From: Aricia agestis
Lineage: Eukaryota; Arthropoda; Insecta; Lepidoptera; Lycaenidae
Length of the DNA: 64,000 bases
Assembly: GCF_905147365.1 (NCBI RefSeq)
Contig: NC_056423.1
Coordinates: forward strand, 5,746,501 to 5,810,500
Direction: 5' to 3'
A model generated the notes under the pieces. That model made no database searches and was not told where the DNA came from. It saw nothing but the letters and a program-made list of their open reading frames with translations. Below are positions 1 to 11,776 of this stretch, piece after piece. Every line of letters begins with the position of its first letter. Within the stretch, counting starts at the first letter, position 1. A program made the translations under genes and the position numbers.

Positions 1-410
1 GCGATCTGTCACACGATCATGTGATAATTTGTCAAAGTCAAAATCAGCTGTTTTTATTATTTTCTTTTTTTATGGCGCAACGGATTCATAATCCATGATC
101 TTCTTGACCATGATCATCGAAGACTGACTAAAGTCTAAAGTAAACTAAAGACTGTGTACTGTATAGGGACCGTGCAGAAACTATAGAGGGCGTCGTAATT
201 CGACAGCAGCGACATGATGCGAGTAAAAGAAGTAACTTGTGAGTGACTTTGGCTTCGCAATCTCTTTGACCCCGGCTAGTTTATAAGTGTTTTTTTATAT
301 GTTTTAGACTATAAAATGATTGAATACTTACACGCCCAAGTTGCCACATGCGGCCGCGAGAACAACAACAGATTTCCAAGAATCCGCGATCGAAGGATTA
401 AAGTGAAATA

Positions 411-612
411 CTAGATGACGCCCGCAACTCCGTTGCGCTAAAAATCATTTATCGCGCGAGAACCGTACATTTTCCCGGAATAAAAAGTATCCTACGTCCT
501 TTCCCGGGGCTCAAAGTAAATCCATACCAAATTTCAGCAAAATTTGTTCAGCGGTTTGGGCGTGAAGTGCTAACAGACGTCTACACTTTCGCATTTATAA
601 TATTCAGTATGG
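411..612 (+). repeat. Dispersed repeat D1, copy 1
   Basis: Shares CGCAACTCCGTTGCGCTAAA, GAACCGTACATTTTCCCGGA and CACTTTCGCATTTATAATAT with copies at 3011, 26380, 33196 and 57240. It is probably a non-autonomous mobile element; class not determined. Confidence 0.7.
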
Positions 613-960
613 ATGAGTTTCTAACCGTAAACAAAGAACGAAAGCGTGAATAAAAATGTTTAAAGCTTATCTAGTTAACTAAGAAAATATCTGAAAAAGT
701 AATTAGTAGCATCCATCAGCACAGAAAGTAAAAACTTGATAAATATTGCAATAAAATAATGAAGATGCAAAAATACTTATATTACTGAAAATGCTTGTGG
801 ATTAATAAAATAAAACAAGTTCACTAAAATGTCGTTGTCACAGGTGCGGGTGTTATGCCGTGCCGTATCGTAAATAGCAGCTACCGTACTCTTATTTAAG
901 TATTATAAATGATATTTTATTATTTTATTGTATTATTATATTATGTATATTATTATTATA
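613..960. other. No gene seen
   Basis: AT-rich sequence without a credible frame or recognised repeat. Confidence 0.5.
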
Positions 961-964
961 TATT

Positions 965-1257
965 ATTATTATTATTTATGTTGAATCTGTCGTGCGTCAG
1001 GCGTAATATGTATAGGAACCACGGAAGATCAGGTACCGCGGTGCAGTGTTCTGCGCCGTGGTAATACACCTGAGTGGGTATCCTTTTCGGCATTATACAA
1101 TGCACTGCCTAATGATGCCATAATTTTTTTTTGTAGTTTGTTGTTTGTTTTATTTTTTCTTTTGGGTTATTGTTTGCTTTTTTTTTTTGCTTTAGTGTGT
1201 GCAGTGTATTGTATTTATGTTTGAATAAAATTTTTATTATTATTGTTATTATTATAA
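965..1257 (+). mobile_element. Probable LINE 3' end with ATT-rich tail
   Basis: A stretch with CACCTGAGTGGGTATCC leads to AATAAAATTTTTATTATTAT, a short-repeat tail as in non-LTR elements. No reading frame remains. Family not determined. Confidence 0.35.
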
Positions 1258-1501
1258 AATAAATGCTTTTATTTCATCAACCTTCTGTGATTCGCTCGAT
1301 ACCATCTTTACAACTTTTGTCTGTCACTATTTTTATCTTGTGTAGCTCATCAGTGCAAACACTATATTCTTTAAATAACATACAAATACTGCACTATTAA
1401 TAGTTTTCCTACTTGAAGAATCATCCTTTTGAAAACCAACACTTTGACAAGATGGTTCAAGATCAATGATATTTCAAGATAAACACTATTAAGGAGTACT
1501 A

Positions 1502-1772
1502 TTATATTATATTATGTGCCTCAGTGTTGAATTCCTGGCAGGACTTCTCCAAATTATCCTTACTTTTGATGCATTCTAGTTGATGTCTTTGAAATTCTTT
1601 TTTACAAGAGTTTTTTTTATTTTCTTCTTCAGGAAAAATTGTAGGTAGGTATATTATATGCCGGGTGTACAGGATTTCCGATCTTGGCCAATTAAATGAG
1701 CGGTGCACAGGTAGGTATGTAAAATTTAGATGGAACTTCAACTTCCAAACTGGCTTCCAGTTTGGATGTTTA
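1502..1772 (-). other. Open frame after an acceptor, possible second exon of the THAP fragment
   Basis: From the acceptor at 1774/1773 a frame (entered after one base) continues to a stop at 1502. It encodes a Lys/Asn-rich tail with EEENKKNSCKKEF. It does not contain the CxxH expected to finish the THAP domain, and phase-0 joining to the exon at 1903-2205 gives an immediate stop. The pairing is therefore doubtful. Confidence 0.2.
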
Positions 1773-1902
1773 CTGAAAGAAGCAACGGTTATAGGTTAGG
1801 TTCATATTGTGTTTATCTAAATGAATTTACGGTTATAATCTACAAAATTCAGTGTTTTTACGAGTCTACACATAACATTCATGGAACTTTTTAAGTACTT
1901 AC

Positions 1903-2205
1903 GTATGTTTTACCGGCTTTTATCCATTTCTTTCGTTTTTCAATAAGCCATGGCATGTGAATACTTTTGGCAGGAAAATAGTAAAATTTTAGATCGTTCG
2001 ATTTGCCTTTATTTTTCTTGTATGTATTAGAACATCCGGGAATACAACAATGCTTGAAAATACTCAAATTTCTCAATAAATCCTTTAATTTTCCGTAGCT
2101 TGACTTGAGCTTGTCAATAAAATTTTCGTAAAAGTTTCGGCTACTCGTCACTAGTGGCAGTATAGACTCACAGACAGAATAATATGTAGGTACACACTTT
2201 CGCAT
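1903..2205 (-). CDS. THAP-type zinc-finger exon fragment
   Basis: The minus-strand frame of 101 codons carries the first half of a THAP (C2CH) DNA-binding domain. CCIPGCSNTYKK supplies the Cys pair, LKFYYFP matches the conserved F-x-FP core, and KKWIKAG the following Trp helix. It ends at GTAAGT (donor at 1902). The C-terminal Cys-x2-His pair would lie in the next exon. A good acceptor (GTTGCTTCTTTCAG, exon from 1772) exists, but joining it in phase reads TAA at once, so the gene may be broken or use another acceptor. THAP domains normally sit at the N-terminus; here about 50 residues precede it, so the true start may be an upstream splice acceptor near 2065. It may derive from a P-like transposase or a host THAP gene. 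Confidence 0.5.
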
Positions 2206-3007
2206 TTACTTATTTGGGGGCACACTAAATATTATAATATTATTATTAAGAATTTAGTATAGATGAGAAAGTGAGTCTATGTCTGTGTTGAACCGATTTA
2301 GATGGTAGTTTGGAGATATTTAAATATTATATGAACTTTGAAATACGGGAAAGGACATTAAGAATAGTTATTTTTTGTGGAAAATGTACGGTTTTCGGGC
2401 GATAAAATAATTTTAAGTCGCGTTATTTAGTTATGGTGGCCGTTTAGTTTAAGTAGTGTTGGATGGTGTATTATAATAATTTGGTGATAATAATATTATG
2501 CACGTTACTACAAAGTTAATTACCTAAAATGGCTTGATTAAATCCTTCCGCTTCGCTCCTCTCAGTTTTAATATTATTAATTTATTATGCTAGTTAAAAG
2601 GTAGAATAATAATTATAACCCAGTTATAATTATTATTTTAGTAAAGAAAAAGTACCTACATTTGATTATTATTTGATTAGAGTACCAATTATGTTAAATG
2701 AAGAAATTAGTAAATTTTAAGTAAGTATATCATGTATTTGGTCATCATTATTTTAATAATTTTAATAATATTAAGATACTTAGCTGATAATATGTTTAAT
2801 AAGATGTATGTCACCAAAAAAATCACAGTGGGCCTATTTGTGGGCACTATCCGTCTAGGGCCGCATTTACATATAAAACATTTCGATATATCAATTCGAC
2901 CACGATGCAATTTGTGAATAGCCCCCATAAATAACTATTTCCCGTTTGACATACGACCCTCCGTATAAAGCAGATTGCAGACTTTTTGCTTCATATATAT
3001 ACTTAGT
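2206..3007. other. No gene seen; D1 relics
   Basis: A weak D1-like fragment (about 2343-2425) and AT-rich sequence. Short frames at 2707-2928 on both strands are low-complexity. Confidence 0.5.
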
Positions 3008-3010
3008 TTT

Positions 3011-3266
3011 CTAGATGACGCCTGCCACTACGTTACGCCAAAATTCGTTAATCGCGCGGGGACCGTACATTTTTCCGGGATAAAAAGCACAGGTCTGTCA
3101 GTAACCTCTTTACGCCCAAACCGCTGAATCGATTTTGCTGAGATTTGGCATGGGTATAGTCTCAGTCACGGGAAAGGACATAAGATACTTTTTATACCGA
3201 AAAAATGTACGGTTCCCGCGCGATAAATGAATTTCGGCGCAACGGATTTGCGGGCGTCATCTAATA
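3011..3266. repeat. Dispersed repeat D1, fold-back copy
   Basis: The head appears in plus orientation (ACCGTACATTTTTCCGGGAT). The unit then continues in minus orientation to CGCAACGGATTTGCGGGCGT, so the 5' end is present twice, inverted. Confidence 0.65.
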
Positions 3267-3785
3267 TAAAAAAAATAAGAATTTAGGTTTTTGATAAAGT
3301 GATTCAAAAGATTATAATAATTAATTTGAGACACATTATTATAATATAGCATTGTTACATAATACTCATAAACAAAGTAATTTAAAATAGCATGAATGTG
3401 TGTGCAGGCCCTTAGTTGGCGCCTGGCATTTCCCTCCTTATTTGACAGATATTCGAAATTTGAAAACCGGTAGATTTTTTCGGCCCCGCGCAAATCAACT
3501 GTGAAATTCAATTGAGCGACCATAAATTTGGACGTTTGAAAAATTCTCGTACCTTTTTCAGTTCGGTATTTCCTAATGTATAACGCTGGTGTGCGATTTA
3601 TTTAACTATTTCTTATGTTTCTTGACAGTGACTTATTAATACGTGGATTGAAGTTCAGTCAGGACTCAGGATGGACTGTTGTTATTTTATCTTTGATTTT
3701 CATAATTATCAGAGAGGCCTCCAAATCACAGCAAGGAACTACTAACGTTCGTTAGTTTTATTCGACGTCCACAACAAAATTGTGT

Positions 3786-3932
3786 ATAGTGCGTCAAGAA
3801 AGTGAAGAAATTAAAAAGTGGCAACATCGCAGTGTCATCCCTTGGTCATCCCTTTCGAATCAATCTAAGAAAAAAGGGATGACACTACGATGTTGCCACT
3901 TTTAAATTTATTCACTTTCTTGACGCACTATA
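3786..3932. mobile_element. GTCAAGAAAGTGAAG palindromic MITE, copy 1
   Basis: TATAGTGCGTCAAGAAAGTG mirrors CACTTTCTTGACGCACTATA. Inner arms are GTGGCAACATCGCAGTGTCA and its complement. The flank 3676-3785 recurs inverted at about 5575-5700. Confidence 0.75.
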
Positions 3933-4173
3933 CAAAGTCAACGTAAATAAAAATGCTCCAGCAACATGGAAGCAAGTTTTAATTGGACCCCAAAGTAATA
4001 CAACTTCGCCTCAACATGATCCTGTAACCTAATAAGTGGGAAACTTGGTGAATATTTTAAAAACTTTCCGTTCGTCAAGCTAAGTCTCATAGCTACAAGA
4101 TTAAGAAAATGCGGATATGTAAAATAAGGATTAATTTTAAGTGGCACTTAAAATTAATCCCTTTGTTTCGAAT

Positions 4174-4575
4174 CAGGGCCGGTTTTAGCACTACCAGCGC
4201 CCTGGGCGAGGTTTCTTCGGCACCCAGGATGCTGGCCGTAATACTGAAAAAATTGGCACCCCTTTTGTTTGCCTTCAGCGCCCCTTTTTATCTGGCGTCC
4301 AGCCTGTCTAGCATACTGCATACGCCAACGAGATATCTCACTCTACATCTTTTCTCGATGTTTGATGGTTTGTCTTTTCATCTCTATTGACCCTAGCATG
4401 TCAAACATTTTTTTTAAAATTACACATTTTTATAGAGTTTTGGCGAGATAATGTCGAGATTTTGACATTATGAGACGAGTAGTTTTTCATTATCTCGAGA
4501 GTGAGATATCTCGTTGGCGTATGCTAGGCAGGCTGGACGGTTACCCAGCGTAGCACCCCCCCCCCCCACTATCGC
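4174..4575. mobile_element. hAT-like left end with nested palindromic MITE
   Basis: The left end CAGGGCCGGTTTTAGC is typical of hAT MITEs, but no matching right end was located. Nested at 4297-4538 is an inverted repeat: GTCCAGCCTGTCTAGC on the left mirrors GCTAGGCAGGCTGGAC on the right, with long inner arms that include ACGAGATATCTC. A C-run lies at about 4556-4568. Confidence 0.5.
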
Positions 4576-5126
4576 CGCTAATGTTTAGAATGTCCCTTCG
4601 ATAGTAGATAATAACCACATGCTGTCTTAGGTTCAGTTCTTATTTCAACGTACCTAAAGGATAGGCTATGTATTTAGCTTAGCTATATTGTGTTTATAAG
4701 CTAAGTATATCAATAACTGTGTGCTAATTAATTCTCGTGTAGTTAATCAAGTTTAGTTTTTAATTAAGATTATTTAATGTCCAGCGACCTGTCAGCTCCT
4801 CAGGCCTTTGATTTCCTGGAACTCGTACCTACGCGGAATGTCTGACTCTAGGGCCTTAAGATAAAAAAACGTTATATTTCAAATTTGAAATTCGAATGCG
4901 GATTGACAGTTACGGTCCATTTGGCGCGCAATCCACAAATTGGCGATACTTCACTAGCGGCGTGCCATCCATCGCCGGAACGACCGAACCGCCGCCATTA
5001 CTATTAATGTTTAAACTTTAAGGATATGGAGAATAAGTTGGATGATTCTGAATTCTGATTGCTAGGAGCTACTTTTAATTATTAATTTGCAGAGTGATAT
5101 AACAAATTCTAGAATTCTTGTAGTCT

Positions 5127-5735
5127 GTCAAAAAAGTGAAGAAATTAAAAAGTAGCAACATCGTAGTGTCATCCCTTTCAAATCAATCTAGAAAAAAGGG
5201 ATGACACTACGATGCTGCCACATTTTAATTTTTTTTTATGAAATAAGGGGGCAAACGAGCAAACGGGTCACCTGATGGAAAGCAACCACCGTCGCCCATG
5301 GACACTCGCAGCATCAGAAGAGCTGCAGGTGCGTTGCCGGCCTTTTAAGAGGGAATAGGGTAATAGGGGAGGGTAGGGATGGGAAGGGAAGGGAATAGGG
5401 GCGGTAGAGAAGGGAATAGGTTAGGGGATTGGGCCTCCGGTAAACTCGCTCACTCGGCGAAACACAGCGCAAGCGCTGTTTCACGCCGGTTTTCTGTGAG
5501 AACGTGGTATTTCTCCGGTCGAGCCGGCCCATTCGTGCAGAAGCATGGCTCTCCTACGTATTTCTTCACTTTCTTGACCCACAATACACAATTTTGTTAT
5601 GGACGTAACATAAAACTAACGAACGTTAGTAGGTCCTTGCTGTGATTTGGAGGCCTCTCTGATAGTTATGAAAATCAAAGATAAAATAACAACAGTCCTT
5701 TTTAATTTCTTCACTTTTTTGACAGACTTATTACC
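5127..5735. mobile_element. GTCAAAAAAGTGAAG MITE, copy 2, split by a SINE
   Basis: The left half (5127-5230) and right part (5559-5735) share the family termini GTCTGTCAAAAAAGTGAAG and CTTCACTTTTTTGACAGAC. The SINE at 5231-5558 sits in between, and the right part includes an extra piece matching the flank of copy 1. Confidence 0.7.
5231..5558 (-). mobile_element. G/C-rich SINE (Metulj-like), copy 1, nested
   Basis: On the minus strand it opens near ACGTAGGAGAGCCATGC, passes CGGCTCGACCGGAG, a polypyrimidine (CCCTTCCCTA)n block and CGTTTGCCCCCTTATTTCAT, and ends in poly-A. It splits a palindromic MITE (5127-5230 and 5559-5735). Open frames here are by-products of the CCCTTCCC repeat. The family name is from memory. 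Confidence 0.8.
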
Positions 5736-5956
5736 TATGTTCCATTCCCATAATATTTTGTCTGTAAAAAGGCAATGGAAATCGATGGATGAATAATTAA
5801 TATTGTATGTCGTGAATATACAATATTAATTATTACGCGTATAGCTACTCAAAGTCTGGTTGTCTTTGTCTTACACAATATTAGACAAGTCACATGCCTG
5901 AATATCTTTATTAGGAACAGAGTTACAGTACAGACATACAGTCATGATGATACACT

Positions 5957-6109
5957 AGGGTGGGTTGCACCAACTTACTTTAACTATACTTAACTATAAC
6001 AAAATGTCGAATGAACTGTCAAATCTCTAGTAAAACTCAACAATGGACGCCATATTCGACGATAACCATAACCTTAACTTTAACAACGCCTCTGGTGCAA
6101 CCCACCCTT
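5957..6109. mobile_element. GGGTTGCACCA MITE, copy 1
   Basis: Inverted termini AGGGTGGGTTGCACCA and TGGTGCAACCCACCCT enclose TTAACTATAAC-like repeats. The shortest copy of the family in this window. Confidence 0.8.
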
Positions 6110-6237
6110 ATGAAATGACACGGTTAAGGTCTTGTGGACGCATCACGCACCCTTAGAGCATTGAGAGCAATTTTCATAGGTATGGTGCCGAGGTGGTAGA
6201 CTGGTAGGTCTGGTAGTATCGACTTTCGTCTTACATT

Positions 6238-6677
6238 CAGTGGCGGATTTACAAATTTGCCGCCTGCAGGCTATTCAATTTTTGCCGCCCCTATAACTGA
6301 CCTTTGAAATTCAATACGTTAGTTTAGTTCACAATCATATCCCACCAAATCCATTTTTTGAAAATTTTTGTTGAGACGACCACACAAGGTTTCACCCTGT
6401 GCGGTATTTATTACTGGTATTGTAGAATTTGTTTAAGTTAGGGTCAGTAGAGTTAGGCCGTGTAAATTCAGAAGCTTGGCTCTACATGAGATCACATATC
6501 TTTTTCACAGGGTAAACTTTAAACCTAATATGTGGTCGTCTCGGCAATATTTTACAAGAAATGTTTTTGGTGGGATTTTTTTATTTCTGTAAGATAAAAA
6601 AAGGGGGCTTTTGCCGCCTCTCTTAATCTGCCGCTCTAGGCTCCAGCCTACTTAGCCTATTGGTAAATCCGCCACTG
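6238..6677 (+). mobile_element. hAT MITE (CAGTGGCGGAT family), copy 1
   Basis: Inverted termini CAGTGGCGGATTTAC and GTAAATCCGCCACTG are flanked by a perfect 8-bp duplication CTTACATT (6230-6237 and 6678-6685). It has no coding capacity. It shares its interior (GACGACCACA and ATGTAGAGCC segments) with the copy at 37697-38138. Confidence 0.88.
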
Positions 6678-6887
6678 CTTACATTACACGTACTTTGCCG
6701 CTATTTATCGCAGCATAATGTACGGTTTCCGCAGAATTACTTTAAGAAGTTCTCTAGTAGCACGGAATACATAATATTAGTACTTACTTGAAGTACTAGT
6801 AGGTAATAAAAGAAATCTTACCTACTTGAATTTTAACTTGAAGAGTTAATCGACTTTCAAGAAGGCGGTATCGGGTCTTCGGTAGTG

Positions 6888-7204
6888 GTTTTTAGGGTTC
6901 CGTACCCAAAGGGTAAAAACGGGAAAATATTACTAAGACTTCGATGTCTGTGTGTTTGTCCGTCTGTCCGTCTGTCTGTGTGTCTCCAGGCTGTAACTCA
7001 AGAACCGCTATATAAGCTAGACTTCTGAATTTTTCTTACAGATTGTGTAGGTATAATATCTGTTGCTGCTATGACAACAAATACTAAAAAAATAATATTT
7101 AAGGGCGCTCCCATACAAAAAACACAATTTTTTGTCTAGTTTCGTTCTATACCGGTACGGAACCCTTCGTGCGCGAGTGCGACTCGCACTTGGCCGATTT
7201 TTTT
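6888..7204 (+). repeat. Dispersed repeat D2, copy 1
   Basis: Opens TTTTTAGGGTTCCGTACCCA, passes a CTGTCCGTCTGTC block and CCAGGCTGTAACTC, and closes GGTACGGAACCCTTCGTGCG then CGCACTTGGCCGATTTTTT. Further copies are at 25604, 34974 and 44811. The repeat ends are partly inverted (GGTTCCGTACC and GGTACGGAACC). No coding capacity. Confidence 0.75.
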
Positions 7205-8046
7205 CAATATGCGTTGTATCCCTGCTCTCATTAAAAGCGAGTGGTTGAATTTTTCACAATTTCCGCTGATCCAATAAAGAAATGCAAATCCACTTACGCC
7301 GCTAATATTGTCTTCTAGTGATGGGCGTAACGACTTGTCGATAGTATCGATACTCTAATATAGTATCGACTCGATACTGTAAAAGGATTAATAATTTTAA
7401 TAATACATAATTGTCGATAAATAATTTAAAACGAACTATTAAACAATACCTATCTACCATTGTTCTGAAACTGAATAAGTACTTATATTAACAGTAGGCT
7501 CATAAAATAATTTTATCTGTTTTTTTTTTCATATTTTTAAATCAAAATAATGTTTAGTAATTATCGGTCCGCACTCCGCACCGCACCGCTCGGGTCGAGT
7601 AGGTATTATTTCGCATCAAGAGAAAAATGGCACAGTTAGCGCCGCGGTGCGTAACACGGGGCGGACGTGAATTTTTTAATTTTTATCATAATCGCAGACT
7701 AGCAATCGTATTTTTAGCAAGTACTATTAATTTAATTATTTATTATTAATTGAATTATATATTAACACTAATAAGTGTAACAAAGTTATAATATAATAGC
7801 GAGTTCTTTGTTTTTACATATTTCAATAAATAATTTATTTTTCGTTTTTTAAATTCTATCGACTATCGATATTACGAACAAAATCCCTTGTGTGGCGTAA
7901 AAAGTTTTTATAGACCGTGATTCGCTGTTCGCGCCACCGACTGGTCTGAGATGTTTTACCTCTGATAGGTCATAGGACCTTATGCCAACCACATAAGAAT
8001 CATAATCATAGAAACTTTCAAAATAACTTTCAGCAACGTTTTGAAC
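7205..8046. other. No gene seen
   Basis: Includes short TATCGAT-type repeats (7340-7380, 7855-7870) and AT-rich DNA. Confidence 0.45.
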
Positions 8047-8225
8047 TATGTATTATAATTATTGTCTTCTAAATGGTCGCTGTTAAGCATTAGTGTCCTA
8101 ACCCACATTTTTTTTGTTGTTTGAATGCAGTCTTGTTCTAAATCATCTACAGGACATAACTGCATTCATAACTCAATACGTAATTTTTGTGTGGGTTAGT
8201 ACACGAATGCTTAACAGCATCCATT
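8047..8225. mobile_element. AATGGTCGCTGTTAAGCAT MITE
   Basis: AATGGTCGCTGTTAAGCATT mirrors AATGCTTAACAGCATCCATT, with an inner CTAACCCACA/TGTGGGTTAG pair. Confidence 0.65.
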
Positions 8226-8626
8226 AATGAACTTTCACAGTTTCAATGTCTATGGACTGTTTATGTTTTAAACACGTAAAAATAAAATATGGCTAATTCC
8301 TAATTAAGTATTTCACTAAATTAAGATTTGGTAAAAGGGATAAAAACTTGAGAGGTGTCAAGGGACACCCGAATGGAACGAAGTTATTTCTTATGTTCAA
8401 AAAACCTGTAAGTATGTAACATATAATATATTATGTACATTGTACACTCAAAAAATTATTAAAAAAACGCCACCTATTCACGCTCAGGAATACTACCAAC
8501 GCCCTCTGCCCCTACCATGCAGGTACTAATAAAAAAGTGTCGAGGTCAATTAATATCGTTCAGTCTAGCCTCCTTTACGCCGAACGCGCGATAAGTAACT
8601 TCGTTCCAAAAATGCTAACATTAAGG

Positions 8627-8959
8627 TTTTTTTTTTTTTAGGGGGCAAACGAGCAAACGGGTCACCTGATGGAAAGCAACATCCGTCGCCCATGGACACT
8701 CGCAGCATTAGAAGAGCTGCAAGTGCGTTGCCGGCCTTTAAAGAGGGAATAGGGTAATAGGGGAGGGTAGGGAAGGGAAGGGAATAGGGGAAGGTAGGGA
8801 AGGGAAGAGAAGGGAATAGGGTAGGGGATTGGGCCTCCGGTAAACTCACTCACTCGGCGAAACATAGCGCAAGCGCTGTTTCAAGCCGGTTTTCTGTGAG
8901 AACGTGGTATTTCTCCGGTCGAGCCGGCCCATTCGTGCCGAAGCATGGCTCTCCCACGT
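8627..8959 (-). mobile_element. G/C-rich SINE, copy 2
   Basis: Full-length copy with the same landmarks as the copy at 5231-5558. The poly-A tail appears as a 13-base T run at 8627-8639. Confidence 0.85.
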
Positions 8960-9096
8960 ATAAAACTATACTATACTAACCACGTATATAAACCACGTAT
9001 ATAATCTAGTTTTTATATCGCACCATCATACGAAACACACGAAAAGTAAAATAAATCAACAGTGGCCTTAGGAGGTGGCGAACAGGGACCGTACCA

Positions 9097-9225
9097 CGAA
9101 ACTATTTTGAAACTCAAACAATCGTACGAGAATGCCGCGCTCTGCTCTAACAAACGTGAAATGACGTCGTTAGAGCAGGACGCAGCATTCTCGTCCGATT
9201 GAGTCTCAAAACGGTTTCGTAGTAG
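9097..9225. mobile_element. Imperfect palindrome, MITE-like
   Basis: ACGAAACTATTTTGAAACTC and GAGTCTCAAAACGGTTTCGT form outer arms; inner arms CGAGAATGC and GCATTCTCG, then GCTCTAAC and GTTAGAGC. Confidence 0.55.
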
Positions 9226-9315
9226 GCCTACAGGTTTCTTCGAAGTATACGACATATTATAACTGTAATCAAACCTAGTAAGTAACTATATTTTAAAAGT
9301 AGGTATGAATTTAGA

Positions 9316-9650
9316 TTTTTTTTTAATGAAATAAGGGGGCAAACGAGCAAACGGGTCACCTGATGGAAAGCAATTTCCGTCGCCCATGGACACTCGCAGC
9401 ATCAGAAGAGCTGCAAGTGCGTTGCCGGCCTTTTAAGAGGGAATAGGGTAATAGGGGAGGGTAGGGAAGGGAAGGGAATAGGGGAGGGTAGGAAAGGGAA
9501 TAGGGTATGGGTTAGGGGATTGGGCCTCCGGTAAACTCACTCACTCGGCGAAACACAGCGCAAGCGCTGTTTCACGCCGGTTTTCTGTGAGAACGTGGTA
9601 TTTATCCGGTCGAGCCGGCCCATTCGTGCCGAAGCATGGCTCTCCCACGT
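9316..9650 (-). mobile_element. G/C-rich SINE, copy 3
   Basis: Full-length, same orientation as the copy at 8627 and only about 360 bp from it. It differs mainly in the number of GGGAAGGGAA units. Confidence 0.85.
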
Positions 9651-10050
9651 AAAAATATTTTCAAAGATTACTTTGAGACCGTCGTATTTTTCTGAGGCTT
9701 TCATGCAGTTTTCATATATACTTAATTTATACTAAAGAAACGCGAAAACCATAATAGAACCCATAGCATTAAATCATGCCTTGTCAAGGGGAAGAGTGAA
9801 TTAACAATGGATCACCCTTGGCATGTCCATAAAAATACTTTCACGCGCCCACCGCGGTACTTAACCCGGTAATGGCCGATGAAATTCGGGAGAGTACTAT
9901 TTAATAATCGTTTAGTAGAATTAATAATTCATAGACTGACAATATTAGACACTAAATCATCGTAATTCGGTCAGAGGGAATGTAGACTCCGCGCCACTGT
10001 ACAAGGTTTAGCAAAACTCAAGTACTTAATAACATAGACTATAATATATT

Positions 10051-10186
10051 ATAGTCTGTCAAAAAAGTGAAGAAATTAAAAAGTGGCAACATCGTTTTGT
10101 CATCCCTTTCAAATCAATCTAAGAAAAAAGGGATGACACTACGATGTTGCCACTTTTTAATTTCTTCACTTTTTTGCCAGACTATA
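10051..10186. mobile_element. GTCAAAAAAGTGAAG MITE, copy 3
   Basis: Compact copy: ATAGTCTGTCAAAAAAGTG mirrors CACTTTTTTGCCAGACTAT. One arm shows a small change (TCGTTTTGTCATCC against TCGTAGTGTCATCC). Confidence 0.78.
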
Positions 10187-10224
10187 GAGTGTATAATTAT
10201 TTTCTCTATGGTCATAATAATTTT

Positions 10225-10985
10225 GATTCCTATAAGGTTTACTGTCAAAGTACATATTAGCAGCGCTGAAAGCATGCTGGAAGAGTAACTTTTTTTTTTC
10301 ACCTTTGTATGGAAAAATTCATGACGCGCGGCTGCCCATACAAATCACAAAAAAAATTAGCTCTTCGGCGCTGCTACTTTTACAGTTTAATACTTTAGGG
10401 TGAGTATGTGTTCCTTATAGAGAGTTCAGTATAAGTTGGTTTTCACTATAATAATATGATATTACTCGGTAGATAGAACTCGTAGCCCGTACTTCGTAGA
10501 TGGTACCAATCTTACAATTATTATTATTATTATAGCTGAAATAACACAATGCCCAGGAGGGTTTAGGTATAATAAATTAGCCGTATCATACAAAAGTGCC
10601 TTAGTACTATTGTATGAAACAGCATTTTTTGGGAGACCAAGTGGACATTTGACTTTTAGAAAAAAAGATATTCCTGCAGCGTATATATTCAAGGTCTGCT
10701 GTTTGTTCATAATGTGTTAGACAAAAACAAGCATTAAACGTTGCGTAATATACAGGATACAAATTAAGTGATAATACTTTAGGGTGTGTATGCCCTATAT
10801 AGATTTCGCTGTGAAAGTAGCAGCTCTGAAAGAGTAACTTTCTTGGATTGGGGAAATTTATGACGCTGGGGCGCTTGTCCATACTCCATGCAAATCATTA
10901 AAAAAAATTGCTTTTTCAGCGCTGATATTTTTTCAGTGTACTTACTCTACTTATATTATATGCATAGGCTATCACACCCCAAAGT
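10225..10985. mobile_element. Same MITE family, two degenerate units
   Basis: Fragments around 10225-10435 and 10755-10985 share GCAGCGCTGAAAG, GAGTAACTT and ACTTTAGGGTGTGTATG with the family. The first lacks its left terminus. Between them, 10440-10755 shows only an (ATT)n stretch near 10517-10532. Confidence 0.55.
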
Positions 10986-11406
10986 ATTATTATCAGTTAT
11001 CAGTTATCGCTCGCTGTACCTATATTTTGATTAGTACAGCGAGTGATAACTAATACTTTGATAAGCCAAAAACCTGTACATTGCCAATTTTCAGTAGCAA
11101 ATACAATACGTATATTAAACTAGGTGAGTGAGGGGGTATAAAGGGGGAAGAGGAGGAAAAAGGGGGGAGAGTGGTTGTGTCACGTAGTAGCACGTGACTC
11201 GAATACCGTCGGGGGGTTAACTCCTGCGTACGGCGGGCTGAAACGTAATATTATACTTAAAATTACAAATCATTATGAACAGGTTTTTTTTCTACCTTTG
11301 TACAAACGCAAAATAGTGTCTACCAAAGGGTAGACACTATTTTTGATACTAGATAGATCGCCTAAAGCTAAGCCTGACGCAGCTGTTGAATCTTCGGTAA
11401 TATACT

Positions 11407-11776
11407 TAGGTTGGGTTGCACCAGAGGCGTGGTTAAAGCTGTTAAGGTTATGGTTATAGTTAAATATGGCGTCCTTTAGCTTTAACTTTAACCGAAGAAA
11501 TTCACAGATGTCTGTTGCGTTTATTTTTTTTATTGAAGCTACAGGTAACGGGATTGAGAGTATAAAAAATTGAATTATCCGTAAAAATCGACAGGAAAAA
11601 TATAACACTGTAGAACATAGTAAATTTTCAGATATACGTATGAGCGGATGTTAAATATGGCCTCCTTAGACACCATATTTAACTTTAAAACCAAAGATTT
11701 GACATTTTGCACTGTAGTTATAGTTAAACTTACAGTTACAAGTATACTTAAAGTTAGTTGGTGCAACCCAACCTTA
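11407..11776. mobile_element. GGGTTGCACCA MITE, copy 2
   Basis: Termini AGGTTGGGTTGCACCA and TGGTGCAACCCAACCT. Internally it is nearly the same as 28782-29133 (shared ACAGATGTCTGTTG and GCTACAGGTAACGGGATTGA), so the two form a longer subfamily. Confidence 0.82.

Noticed and set aside
5314..5645. Pro/Leu/Ser-rich frames repeated near 5.4, 8.7, 29.7 and 57.0 kb
   Set aside because: All derive from the CCCTTCCC polypyrimidine block of the G/C-rich SINE in different frames.
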